Shown piece after piece: positions 7,827 to 16,015 of a DNA stretch of 44,663 nt. Numbering within the stretch: the first letter of the stretch is position 1; each line of letters starts with the position of its first letter. Both the position numbers and the translations under genes were made by a program. Source of the DNA: Planctomycetota bacterium (lineage in GTDB: Bacteria > Planctomycetota > PLA2 > JAEUHO01); NCBI GenBank assembly GCA_020851795.1, contig JADZCA010000053.1, positions 1 through 44,663 of the forward strand, written 5' to 3'. The notes beneath the pieces were generated by a model, which was given only the letters and a program-made list of their open reading frames with translations, searched no databases and was not told the origin of the DNA.

Positions 7827-9418
7827 CGCGGCGCCCCGGACGGCCCGCGCTTGCGCACGCTCGCCCGCGCGACGCGCCGCGCCGCGTCGGCGAGCCGGAC
7901 GGGGGCCCGCTCGAACGCGGCGAGGTAGCCGCGCAGCACGCGCACGCGGTCGGCGCGGCTCACGGCGGGTCCCGCCGACGCGTCGAGGCGCGCGAGGTCG
8001 CGCAGCCGTCGCCGCCACGGCACGGGCGTCGAGCGCAGCCGCGCGCCGTCGAGGTCCACGACCGCGAAGGCGGCGCCCCGGGGCCCGCGCCAGGCGACGA
8101 GGTTGGGCGCCTTGAGGTCGCGGTGCGACACCTCGGCGTCGTGCAGGCGCCGCAGGAAGCGTCCGCAGCGGTGCAGCGCGTCGCGTCGCGCGCGGGGGGC
8201 GAGCGCGTCGAGCGTCGGCGGCGCGTCGCCGCGGCCGTGCGTGGCGACGTGGAGGTCCACGGCGCCCGCGCCGCGCGGACCCGCCGCCGCGGCGACGTAG
8301 GCGCCTGCGCCCGACGCGTCGGCCGCGGCGAGGAGCGGCTCCGGGCACGCGACGCCGCGCACGCGGAGCGCGTACGCCCGGCGGAACGCCCGCAGCGCGC
8401 GCGGCGTGCGCAGGCGGTCGCGCCAGACGGCGTCGTAGCGCTTGACGACCACGTCCTGCTCGCGGCCCGGCAGGCGCGTCGCGACGACGCGCCCGTCCGC
8501 CTTGAGCGGCCGCGCGCCCGCGACGTCGCCCGCGACGAGCGCGACCGCGAGGTCCTTCCACGCCGCGGGCGCGGCCGGGGTCGCACGCACGCCGCGCCCG
8601 CCGGTGCCGACGGGGAACGTCTCGAAGTGGCGGCCCGTGCGCGTCGCGCGGCGCGCCCGCCCGCGGCGGTAGGCGCGCGCGATCGGGCGCGCCGCCGCCG
8701 CGACGAGCGGGAACCAGCGCCGTGCCGTCTCGCGGTCGCCGCCCGCGTAGGCGCGCAGCGCCGCCAGCCCCGTGCGGACGTCGGGCCCGAGGCCGTGCGC
8801 GGCCCGCGCGAGCGCGTGCACGCGCCGGTGGGGCGGGAGCGGGGCCCGCGGCGCCGACAGGCCCGGGTCCACGAGCACGGGGCCCGTCGGCGTCACGAGC
8901 ACGTTGCCGCGGTGGACGTCGCGGTCGCTCCAGCCCGCGTCGTGGGCGCGTCGCAGCAGGAGGCCGACGGCCTCCGCGACGGCGCGGCGTTCGTCGTGGG
9001 GGCGCGGCGCCTCGGCCCACGTCGCGAGGTCGGTCGCGCCCGGGACCGCGCGCAGGAGCAGCACGTCCACGCCGGCCTCGGGCGACGCGCTCCACCCGAG
9101 CACGTCGGGGACCGCCACCCCGCGCGCGCGCAGCGTCTCGAGCACGTGGCCCTCGGCGGCGCCGCGGGGCCGACGGCGCCGTCGCGCCCCGCCGCCGGCG
9201 GGGCGGCGCACCTTGACGAAGACCGCGACGGGGCCGTCGGGGCCGGGCAGCGCGCCCGTCAGCGTCACCCGCATCGGCCGGTCCTTGACCACCGTGAAGC
9301 CGGTGGGGGGCCACGGCCCGTCGTCGCCGCCCGCCGCCTGGACGGCGATCGCCTCGGCCGCGGCGAGCGCGCGGTCGTAGCCTTCGGCGTGCCGACGGAA
9401 GGGGAGGACACCCGCCAC
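7823..9418 (-). CDS. Tandem LPS-kinase-like (WaaP/Kdo kinase family) protein
   Basis: 531 aa containing two kinase-like modules in one chain. Module 1 has Lys69 (FVKV), a catalytic-loop motif SDRDVHRGNVLV at 164-175 and a metal motif VDPG at 183-186. Module 2 has Lys326 (VVVKRYD), HRDLKAPN at 432-439 and VDLDG at 454-458, and matches the WaaP/Kdo kinase pattern (KRY, then Arg-rich ALRAFRRAYALR). Kinases of this family phosphorylate inner-core LPS sugars on the cytoplasmic face. Both halves keep the main catalytic residues. The start is a GTG at 9418, 8 nt after a TACCAT hexamer. It overlaps the ABC exporter gene by 4 nt. The two-module arrangement in one chain is uncommon. Confidence 0.8.
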   Translation of the reverse strand: MAGVLPFRRHAEGYDRALAAAEAIAVQAAGGDDGPWPPTGFTVVKDRPMRVTLTGALPGPDGPVAVFVKVRRPAGGGARRRRRPRGAAEGHVLETLRARGVAVPDVLGWSASPEAGVDVLLLRAVPGATDLATWAEAPRPHDERRAVAEAVGLLLRRAHDAGWSDRDVHRGNVLVTPTGPVLVDPGLSAPRAPLPPHRRVHALARAAHGLGPDVRTGLAALRAYAGGDRETARRWFPLVAAAARPIARAYRRGRARRATRTGRHFETFPVGTGGRGVRATPAAPAAWKDLAVALVAGDVAGARPLKADGRVVATRLPGREQDVVVKRYDAVWRDRLRTPRALRAFRRAYALRVRGVACPEPLLAAADASGAGAYVAAAAGPRGAGAVDLHVATHGRGDAPPTLDALAPRARRDALHRCGRFLRRLHDAEVSHRDLKAPNLVAWRGPRGAAFAVVDLDGARLRSTPVPWRRRLRDLARLDASAGPAVSRADRVRVLRGYLAAFERAPVRLADAARRVARASVRKRGPSGAPR

Positions 9419-9425
9419 GGGGCGC

Positions 9426-9432
9426 TATGGTA
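9426..9432. promoter_or_regulatory. Overlapping divergent -10-like site (TATGGT / TACCAT)
   Basis: The 7-bp TATGGTA reads TATGGT toward lptF (start 9486) and TACCAT toward the kinase gene. On the minus strand TACCAT is followed by exactly 8 nt and then the GTG at 9418, which fits a leaderless transcript. Confidence 0.5.
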
Positions 9433-9485
9433 GGCCCCGGCCGACGATTCCCCTCGTCCGTCCCGCCGGCCCGGAGCCCCGCCCC

Positions 9486-10619
9486 ATGCTGCGCGTGCAG
9501 CGCGTCGTCCTCGTCGAGCTCGTGACGACGCTGCTGCTCACGCTCCTCGTCGTGACGGCGGTGCTCTTCGCCGGGCTCTGCCTCCAGACGATGAGCCGGT
9601 TCGACGTCGTCGACCTCAGCTTCCTCCTGACCCTCCTGCCGCCCCTGCTCCCGGTGGCGATCGCGTTCAGCCTCCCGTTCGCCTACCTCCTCGCCGTGGC
9701 CCTCGTCTACGGTCGGCTGGTCTCCGACCGCGAGCTCGTCGCGCTGCGCATCTCGGGCGTCCACCCGCGGGCCGTCGCCTCCCCCGCGCTCTCGCTGGGC
9801 GCGGTGCTCGGGCTGGTCTCCCTCGCGCTGACGGGGTGGGTGCTCCCCGAGGGGTCGCTCGCGGGCCAGCTGCAGGAGTCGAACCTCGCCGACCAGTTCC
9901 TCGGCCAGCTCGCGTCGTCGCGGCGGTCGGTCACCACGTCGCGGTGCCGGTTCTCCTTCGGGCGCTACGAGCCCGCGGGCCGCCCCGGGACCGCGGGCGT
10001 GTTCCGCGACTTCGAGATGGACCTGCGCGCCAGCGACGCCGGCGGCACGGCCAAGATCCTCGGCGACGAGCTGCGCCTGCTCCGCCAGGAGGACGGCGCG
10101 CTCGTGCTCAAGAGCCCGCGCGCGTACTTCCTGCAGGCGGGCGGCACCCGCGGGCCGCAGGTCTCGGTGTCGCGCGCGATGCTCGAGGTCGGCCACGTCG
10201 AGGACCTGGGCGCCTCCGCCGCGTTCAACGACCTCCTCGGCGTGGACCGCGTGGAGGTCAAGGCGCGCCAGGTCGCGCTCCCCGACGTCTTCTACCTCGT
10301 CCAGCGCGGCGAGCTCTCGCGCGTGCCGCTGCGGCGGTCGCTCACCGAGCTCCACGGCCGCCTCGCCACCGCCGTGCTCCCGCTGCTCTTCGCGCTGGTG
10401 TCGGTGGGGGTGTGCTTCCAGCTGTCGCCGCGGGCCCGGCGGCTGACGGGGTTCCTGCTCGCCTTCCTCCCGATCCTCGTCGTGCACATCCCGCTGTGGG
10501 TCGCGGGCAAGTCGCTGTCCGACGCGGGCCGCGTGCCGGCGTGGGCGGGGATGTGGCTGCCCGACGCGGGGCTGCTCGCCGTCGGGATCGTCCTCTTCGG
10601 CCGGGCGTACCGACGTTGA
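9486..10619 (+). CDS. lptF: LPS export permease LptF-like (YjgP/YjgQ family)
   Basis: 377 aa with the family layout: three N-terminal membrane helices (about 12-33, 48-78, 98-122), a periplasmic beta-rich region (about 125-290) and three C-terminal helices (about 298-375). LptF and LptG form the inner-membrane half of the LptB2FG transporter, which pulls LPS from the inner membrane to the Lpt bridge. The WVLPEG segment after helix 3 is typical. The stop codon overlaps the TTG start of the next gene (TTGA). The ATPase LptB is not in this window. Assignment of F versus G is by order only. Confidence 0.85.
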   Translation: MLRVQRVVLVELVTTLLLTLLVVTAVLFAGLCLQTMSRFDVVDLSFLLTLLPPLLPVAIAFSLPFAYLLAVALVYGRLVSDRELVALRISGVHPRAVASPALSLGAVLGLVSLALTGWVLPEGSLAGQLQESNLADQFLGQLASSRRSVTTSRCRFSFGRYEPAGRPGTAGVFRDFEMDLRASDAGGTAKILGDELRLLRQEDGALVLKSPRAYFLQAGGTRGPQVSVSRAMLEVGHVEDLGASAAFNDLLGVDRVEVKARQVALPDVFYLVQRGELSRVPLRRSLTELHGRLATAVLPLLFALVSVGVCFQLSPRARRLTGFLLAFLPILVVHIPLWVAGKSLSDAGRVPAWAGMWLPDAGLLAVGIVLFGRAYRR

Positions 10620-11737
10620 TCTTCCGCCGCCACGACCGCTACTACCTCAAGCAGTACGTCGCCGCGCTGGCGGCGGCGCTGCTGTTCCTGTCGCTGCTCA
10701 TCGTCGTCTACGACCTCGCCGACCGCGTCGACGACCTGCCCAAGGCGCGCGACGGCATCCGCGCCGCCGGACGCACCGTCGCGGGGGTGCTCGTCGAGTA
10801 CTACGCGACGCTGCTGCCCTTCGTCTGGATGCGCCTGCTGCCGGTGGCGGCGCTGATCGCCGCCGGGTTCACCTTTACGTGGCTTGCGCGCGCCAACGAA
10901 CTCGCGCCCGTCGTCACGGCCGGCGTCCCGGCCGTCCGCCTCCTCGCGCCGGTGATCCTGACGGGCGCCCTCCTCGCGACCGCGCAGAGCGTGGCGCGCG
11001 AGACGGTGGTCCCCGAGCTCTCGCGCCGCCACGACGACCTGCACCGCCTCTTCAAGCGACGAGGGCGCGGCGACCGCATGACCGACGTCCCTCACCTCTT
11101 CGACGCCAACGGCGGCCGCCTGTCCATGGCGGCGTACGCGCCCGGCCGCCGGCGCATGGAGGGGGCGTTCGTCACCTTCCGGCGCAAGCCGACGGCGTCG
11201 GGCCCGCGCGACGTGGTCTGGTGGTACCCGGTCCTCGACTGGGACGAGGCGACGGCGACGTGGCGCGCCACCAAGGGCGGCGTGCGCTGCGTGCTCGAGC
11301 CCGACGAGAGCGGCGCGAACGCGGTGGCGCTCGCCGAGGGCGAGCCCGCCCCGCTCACGATGGGGCACTCGCTCGTCGAGCTCACCGTGCGGCAGGGGGC
11401 GGCGCTCGGCTTCTCCTCCGACGAGATCGCGGCGCTCGCCGAGGCCTACCCCGACACGCCGCGGTTCCGGCTCCTGCTCCACCAGCAACGCGCCGCCCCG
11501 GTCGCGATCGTCGTGCTGCTGCTGCTCGGGCTGCCGTTCGTGTTCCACCTCGGCAAGGGGCGGATGTTCCGCTCCTTCGTCGGCACGGTGGCGGTCGTCG
11601 CGGCCTACCAGCTCGTCGACGGCGTCGCGACCGACGTGGGCGCGCGCGGCGCGATCAACCCCGTCGTCGCGGCGTGGGGCGCGCACGTGATCTTCGGCGC
11701 GCTCGGCGTCGTGCTCATGACGACCGTCGAGACCTGA
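10616..11737 (+). CDS. lptG: LPS export permease LptG-like (YjgP/YjgQ family)
   Basis: 373 aa. The second permease of the LPS transporter, with N-terminal helices from about residue 14, a periplasmic domain and C-terminal helices ending near the stop. The TTG at 10616 gives a 4-nt TTGA overlap with lptF and puts the first conserved residues (IFRRHDRYYLKQYV) at the N-terminus. The longer open frame upstream is only the lptF region read out of frame. It is followed by a 26-bp-stem hairpin at 11749-11802 and a convergent gene. Confidence 0.83.
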   Translation: MIFRRHDRYYLKQYVAALAAALLFLSLLIVVYDLADRVDDLPKARDGIRAAGRTVAGVLVEYYATLLPFVWMRLLPVAALIAAGFTFTWLARANELAPVVTAGVPAVRLLAPVILTGALLATAQSVARETVVPELSRRHDDLHRLFKRRGRGDRMTDVPHLFDANGGRLSMAAYAPGRRRMEGAFVTFRRKPTASGPRDVVWWYPVLDWDEATATWRATKGGVRCVLEPDESGANAVALAEGEPAPLTMGHSLVELTVRQGAALGFSSDEIAALAEAYPDTPRFRLLLHQQRAAPVAIVVLLLLGLPFVFHLGKGRMFRSFVGTVAVVAAYQLVDGVATDVGARGAINPVVAAWGAHVIFGALGVVLMTTVET

Positions 11738-11748
11738 GCCTGTGAGGG

Positions 11749-11802
11749 CGGTGCCAGGAACGTTGTTTTCACGCGGCGTGGAAACAACGTTCCTGGCACC
11801 GC
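11749..11802. repeat. Near-perfect palindrome (GTGCCAGGAACGTTG...), REP-like hairpin
   Basis: The arm at 11749-11774 pairs with 11776-11801/11802 with a single mismatch (G:U-compatible in RNA) and almost no loop, giving a stem of about 26 bp. The AT content (GTTGTTTTC) is unlike its surroundings. It sits between the convergent lptG and the SecD-like lipoprotein gene. It could serve as a bidirectional terminator, or be a REP/RAYT-type mobile palindrome. The structure is seen; the function is inferred. Confidence 0.8.
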
Positions 11803-11849
11803 GGCAGCGGGCCCGCCCGTGCTCGCGGGGCCCGCGTCGCGCGGCGCGG

Positions 11850-13082
11850 TCAGCGACCCGGCTCCGGCGCAGTGGGGGAGAGGTGCTCGCGGGCCCACGC
11901 CGCCGACGCCTTCGCCCACGCCGGCCAGTCGCCCTTCTCGATCTTGTCGAGGGTCGGCGTCGCGTCGGGGCCCAGCAGCGCGAGCGTGCGCGAGAACGGG
12001 TTCTCCGGCGGCGGGTCGGCGTCGTACTGCTCGGCGATCGGCAGCGGCTTGAGCGGGAACGGCATGCGGCCGTGCCAGAACAGGATCGTGTAGTCCTCGC
12101 ACAGCTCCTTGGCCGACCCGCCGGGCGCGGCGTGGCCGAAGGGCAGCGTCACCAGCGTGCCGTCCGAGCCCGGCATCGGCGCGCGGTGCACGAGCACGCC
12201 GTCCACGATCACGGCGAGCTCGAGACCCGTGTTGCGCCCGAAGAAGCGGCGCACGTCGGGCACGCGCTCGGTGCGCACCTGGACGACCAGCCCCACCTTG
12301 TCGCCGTCGAAGGCGCCGGTGACCGACGCCGCGATGCGCTCGTCCATCGCGTCGGCGTCGGTCGTCGGCTCCTCGACCAGCACGGCCCCGGCGACGTCCT
12401 CCCCCGCGGGCGCGGCCGCGGCCCAGCGCTTGGAGCCGGGCACGTAGGCGGCGCCGCGGCGCCGGGCGTCGGCGAGCAGCGCGCGCTCCGCGGCGAGGCG
12501 CTCCGCGTAAGGCGTCGCGTCGTCGTACACGGTCTTGCGCACCGCGAGCGGGGCGGGCGGCGCGGCGGGGTCGGGGACGACGACGCGGAGGTCGATCGCG
12601 CCGCGGCGGCACAGGAGCGCCTGCATGCGCTGCACCTGCGCCCGCGACTTCGGCGCGTGGCACACGATGTCGATGTCGTCGCCCGAGGTCGCGCGGATGG
12701 AGACCGGCGCGAAGCCGAGCTCGGCGAGGCGCGCCCGCACCTTGGGGAGCACCGCGGCGACGCGGTCCACCGCCGGGACCGCCGGCAGCCCGAGCTTGCC
12801 CGCGGCCTCGGCGTCCACGACCACCGTGAACGGCGCGGCGAGCGGCTTGGGCGGCGGCTTGCGCAGCCGCGCCGCGAGGGCGTCGAGGACGCGCGCGTGG
12901 TCCTTCCCCGCGATCGCGACGAGCGCGTCGATCGCCTCGGAGACGTCCTTGCTGTCCGAGGCGAAGAGCCGGTCGGCCCACTCGGCGGCGTTGCGCTGCC
13001 GGTACCGCGGCTCGGGCGTGCCGCAGGCGGCGAGGAGGGACGACAGGGCCAGCGCGAGGAGCGGGAGGCGGGGGCGCAGCAT
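11850..13082 (-). CDS. Lipoprotein with SecD P1-like domain
   Basis: 410 aa. The signal peptide ends in a lipobox (LLAAC, Cys20), so it should be a lipid-anchored envelope protein. The C-terminal half carries LELAVIVDGVLVHRAPM, which resembles the SecD periplasmic head motif (LAIVLDGKVISAPV). An earlier segment (APVSIRATSGDDIDIV) resembles the SecD P1 strand that precedes its conserved core. No SecD membrane helices follow, so it is not a SecD translocase subunit. The ATG at 13082 is only 21 bp from the divergent start at 13104, and a TATCCT hexamer lies 8 nt upstream. Role unknown; the SecD link is by motif only. Confidence 0.72.
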   Translation of the reverse strand: MLRPRLPLLALALSSLLAACGTPEPRYRQRNAAEWADRLFASDSKDVSEAIDALVAIAGKDHARVLDALAARLRKPPPKPLAAPFTVVVDAEAAGKLGLPAVPAVDRVAAVLPKVRARLAELGFAPVSIRATSGDDIDIVCHAPKSRAQVQRMQALLCRRGAIDLRVVVPDPAAPPAPLAVRKTVYDDATPYAERLAAERALLADARRRGAAYVPGSKRWAAAAPAGEDVAGAVLVEEPTTDADAMDERIAASVTGAFDGDKVGLVVQVRTERVPDVRRFFGRNTGLELAVIVDGVLVHRAPMPGSDGTLVTLPFGHAAPGGSAKELCEDYTILFWHGRMPFPLKPLPIAEQYDADPPPENPFSRTLALLGPDATPTLDKIEKGDWPAWAKASAAWAREHLSPTAPEPGR

Positions 13083-13089
13083 CGCCCGG

Positions 13090-13096
13090 TAGGATA
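13090..13096. promoter_or_regulatory. Shared bidirectional -10-like core TAGGATA
   Basis: The plus strand reads TAGGAT, then 8 nt, then ATG (13104). The minus strand reads TATCCT, then 8 nt, then ATG (13082). The whole intergenic space between the two start codons is 21 bp, which leaves no room for conventional 5' leaders if this is the promoter. Confidence 0.55.
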
Positions 13097-13103
13097 CGCG
13101 CCG

Positions 13104-14147
13104 ATGCCGCGCCTTGCCCGACAGTACCGGGATCTGTCCGTGCCCGTCACGGCGTTCACCTTCACGGTGAACCTCCCGGAGGTCGGCGCGCGCCTCGACG
13201 CGCTGCTGCGGGCCCACTACCCCTGGAAGAGCCGCCAGCACTTCCAGCGGATGATCGACCGGGGCGACGTCACGCTCAACGGGGAGGTCCGCAAGGCCTC
13301 CGTCCGGGTCCGCAAGGGCGACCAGGTGGCGGTGCGCATCCCCGTCCCCGCCGACGCCCCCGAGCGCGAGTCCGCCGAGGGGCTCGTGGTCCTCTACGAG
13401 GACGAGGCCCTGGTCGCCATCGACAAGCCGTCGGGGGTCACCGCGCACCCGGTCGGGCGCATCCGCCACGGCACGCTGATCAACGCCCTCCACGCTCGCT
13501 ACCGTCGCGTCGGGCCCGACGCGGACGGCGAGGACGTCGTCCCGCGCCTCGCGCACCGGCTCGACAAGGACACGAGCGGCGTGCTGCTGGTCGTCAAGGA
13601 CCGCCGGCTCGACGCGGTCGTCACTCGCGCGTTCCACCGCCGCGAGGTGGAGAAGACCTACCTCGCGCTCGTGCGCGGCGTGCCGGCACGCGGCGAGGGC
13701 GTCGTGGACACGCCCATCGGGCCGGCCCCCGACGCGCAGACCAAGCTCGAGATGACCGTGCGCGAGGACGGCATGCCGTCGCGGACCCGCTGGCGGGTGC
13801 GCGAGGCCTTCGCCGGGTTCGCGCTGCTCGAGGTCGAGCCCAAGACCGGGCGCACCCACCAGATCCGCGTGCACCTGCGCTCGATCGGCCACCCCATCGT
13901 CGCCGACCACCTCTACGGCGACGTCCGGCCGCTGCGCGCGAGCACCGTGGATCCCGCGGTCCCCGACACCGAGGACGAGATCCTGCTCGACCGGCTGGCG
14001 CTGCACGCGCACCGCCTCGTGCTGCGCCACCCCTCGACGGGCGCGACGCTGCGCGTCGAGAGCCCCGTCCCCGCCGACCTCGGTCGTGCGCTCGACGGCC
14101 TGCGCCGGCTCTCCGCGCGGCGCCGCTCGACCACGGTGCCCGCGTGA
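13104..14147 (+). CDS. RluA/RluD-family pseudouridine synthase
   Basis: 347 aa. An S4 RNA-binding domain covers about 28-80 (SRQHFQRMIDRGDVTLNG). The catalytic domain has HRLDKDTSG at 151-159, with Asp154 as the expected nucleophile, and KTGRTHQIRVHL later. It should isomerise uridine to pseudouridine in rRNA or tRNA; RluD-type 23S rRNA activity is plausible but not provable here. The ATG at 13104 is preceded at 8 nt by TAGGAT; GTG at 13140 is an alternative start. The 3' end overlaps the SpoU methyltransferase gene by 4 nt. Confidence 0.88.
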   Translation: MPRLARQYRDLSVPVTAFTFTVNLPEVGARLDALLRAHYPWKSRQHFQRMIDRGDVTLNGEVRKASVRVRKGDQVAVRIPVPADAPERESAEGLVVLYEDEALVAIDKPSGVTAHPVGRIRHGTLINALHARYRRVGPDADGEDVVPRLAHRLDKDTSGVLLVVKDRRLDAVVTRAFHRREVEKTYLALVRGVPARGEGVVDTPIGPAPDAQTKLEMTVREDGMPSRTRWRVREAFAGFALLEVEPKTGRTHQIRVHLRSIGHPIVADHLYGDVRPLRASTVDPAVPDTEDEILLDRLALHAHRLVLRHPSTGATLRVESPVPADLGRALDGLRRLSARRRSTTVPA

Positions 14148-15058
14148 GGCCGCCGCCGCCGCTGCGCTGGACCGCCGCCGCGCGCGCACGGCTCGCCGAC
14201 GCCGCCGAGCACCGCGGCGGGCCCTTCGTCCTCGAGGGGCGCAAGCTCGTGCTCGACGCGCTGCGCGCGGGCCGCGTCCGCGTGCGTGAGCTCTGGGTCG
14301 CCGAGGGCCTCGGCGCCGCCGCCGACGCGCTGCTCGACGCCGCCGCGGCCGCGGGCGTGCCGGTGGGGCGGGTGCCCGACGCGGCGATCGAGCGCACGAG
14401 CGACACCGTGACGCCGCAGGGCGTGCTCGCGCTCGCCGACGACCCCGCGGTGCCCGCCGAGACGGTGCTGGCCGCCGCCGCGGGCCCGCTCGTGCTGCTC
14501 GACGGCGTGCAGGACCCGGGCAACGTCGGCGCGATCCTGCGCACTGCGGCGGCGTTCCGGTTCGCCGGCGCGCTCGTCGGCGCCGGCTCGGCCGACCCCG
14601 TGGGCCCCAAGGCGCTGCGGGCCTCGGCCGGGGCGGCGCTCGCGGTCCCGTTCGCGCGCGGCCCCGTGGACGCGCTGCTCGCCGCCGTCGCGGCGTCGCG
14701 GCGCCCCGTGTGGCTCCTCGACGGCGACGGCGCGTCGATCTTCTCGACGCGCCTGCCCGCGGCGGCGCCGGTGCTCGCGGTGGGGAGCGAGGGGCGCGGC
14801 GCCTCCGAGGCCGTGCGCCGCGCGGCGGCGGCACGCGTGGCGATCCCGATCTCGCCCGCCGTCGAGTCGCTCAACGCCGCCGTCGCCTTCGGCGTCGTGG
14901 CCGCGCACTTGGTCGGCGGCCGGGTCGCGCCGAGCGCGCCGGCCGCGCCTGCCGCGGGCCCGCCCGGCCCGCCGCACCGGCCGTCGCCCCCGCGCGGGTC
15001 CGACGCGCCCCGCACGCCCGACCGCGGCCGCACGCGCCCGCGCCGGCCCGCGCCGTGA
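14144..15058 (+). CDS. SpoU/TrmH-family RNA 2'-O-methyltransferase
   Basis: 304 aa. The substrate-binding N-terminal domain has FVLEGRKLVLDAL (28-40). The SPOUT knot motifs are present: DPGNVGAILRT with Asn127 and Arg133, VGSEGRG at 213-219, and IPISPAVESLNAAVA at 234-248. It uses SAM to methylate a ribose in rRNA or tRNA (RlmB/TrmH-like). The last ~45 residues are a Pro/Ala/Arg tail without family similarity. The GTG start lies inside the previous stop (GTGA) and its own stop overlaps rsgA in the same way. The exact RNA target is not determined. Confidence 0.87.
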   Translation: MRPPPPLRWTAAARARLADAAEHRGGPFVLEGRKLVLDALRAGRVRVRELWVAEGLGAAADALLDAAAAAGVPVGRVPDAAIERTSDTVTPQGVLALADDPAVPAETVLAAAAGPLVLLDGVQDPGNVGAILRTAAAFRFAGALVGAGSADPVGPKALRASAGAALAVPFARGPVDALLAAVAASRRPVWLLDGDGASIFSTRLPAAAPVLAVGSEGRGASEAVRRAAAARVAIPISPAVESLNAAVAFGVVAAHLVGGRVAPSAPAAPAAGPPGPPHRPSPPRGSDAPRTPDRGRTRPRRPAP

Positions 15059-16002
15059 CGGCCGACGCGCGCCCCGGCACCGTCGTGCGCCAGGACGCCC
15101 GCGGCGTCGCGGTGCTCCTCGAGGGCGGTCCCGAGCTCTGGTGCGCCGTGCGCGGGCGCGTGCACCTCGAGGGCGCCTCGACCTCCACCACCACGGTCGC
15201 GGTGGGCGACCGCGTGCACGTGCGCCTCGGCGACGACGGGCGGGGGCGCGTCGAGGAGGTCCTGCGCCGCCGCAGCGTGCTCGCGCGCCCCGACCCGCAC
15301 CACGAGCGGCGCCAGCACGTGCTGGCGGCCAACCTCGACCAGGTGGTCGTCGTGACGGCGGCGCGCGACCCCGACTTCGCGCCGGGCTTCGTGGACCGCG
15401 TGCTCGCGGTGGCCGAGTGGTCGCGCCTCGACGCGGTCGTCGTCGTCAACAAGATGGACCTCGTCGCGGCCCCGCCGCCCGAGCTCGAGGTCTACCGCGC
15501 CCTCGGCTACGGCGTCGTCACGGCGTCGGCGGCGCGGGGCGACGGCGTCGCCGCGCTCACGGCCGCGCTCGTCGGGCGGGTCTCCGCCGTCACGGGCCAC
15601 AGCGGCGTGGGCAAGTCGTCGCTGCTCAACGCGGTGCAGCCGGGCCTCGCGCTCAAGGTGGGGGCGGTCAACGAGGTCTCGCGGCGCGGCCGCCAGACGA
15701 CGACCGCCGCGGTCTACGTGCCGCTCGAGGCGGGCGGCGCCGTCGTGGACACGCCCGGCATCCGCGAGTTCGGCCTCTTCAACGTGCCCCGTCGCGAGGT
15801 CCCGTGGCTGTTCCGCGACCTCCGCGCGGTCGCGCCGCGCTGCCGCTTCCCCGACTGCCTCCACCGCGGCGAGCCGGGCTGCGCCGTGCCGGCGGCGGTG
15901 GCGGCGGGCGAGGTCACGGCGTGGCGGCACGCGTCCTACCTGCGCCTGCTCGAGACGCTGCCCGACGTCAAGTCGTGGGAGATCGGCCGCGGGGGCGGCT
16001 GA
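15055..16002 (+). CDS. rsgA: Ribosome small-subunit biogenesis GTPase RsgA
   Basis: 315 aa. A circularly permuted GTPase: N-terminal OB fold (about 5-75), G4 NKMD at 132-135, G1 GHSGVGKSS at 181-189, G3 DTPG at 232-235, then the zinc-binding set Cys263, Cys268, His270, Cys276. RsgA checks late 30S subunit assembly. The GTG start at 15055 overlaps the SpoU gene stop (GTGA). A longer open frame upstream lies out of phase with the methyltransferase and is rejected. It is the third gene of a translationally coupled RNA-modification/ribosome operon. Confidence 0.93.
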   Translation: MTADARPGTVVRQDARGVAVLLEGGPELWCAVRGRVHLEGASTSTTTVAVGDRVHVRLGDDGRGRVEEVLRRRSVLARPDPHHERRQHVLAANLDQVVVVTAARDPDFAPGFVDRVLAVAEWSRLDAVVVVNKMDLVAAPPPELEVYRALGYGVVTASAARGDGVAALTAALVGRVSAVTGHSGVGKSSLLNAVQPGLALKVGAVNEVSRRGRQTTTAAVYVPLEAGGAVVDTPGIREFGLFNVPRREVPWLFRDLRAVAPRCRFPDCLHRGEPGCAVPAAVAAGEVTAWRHASYLRLLETLPDVKSWEIGRGGG

Positions 16003-16015
16003 CGGGCGCCCGACG

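Noticed and set aside
11850..13082. Calling the lipoprotein SecD
   Set aside because: It lacks the SecD membrane helices and has a lipobox; only a short P1-like motif is shared.
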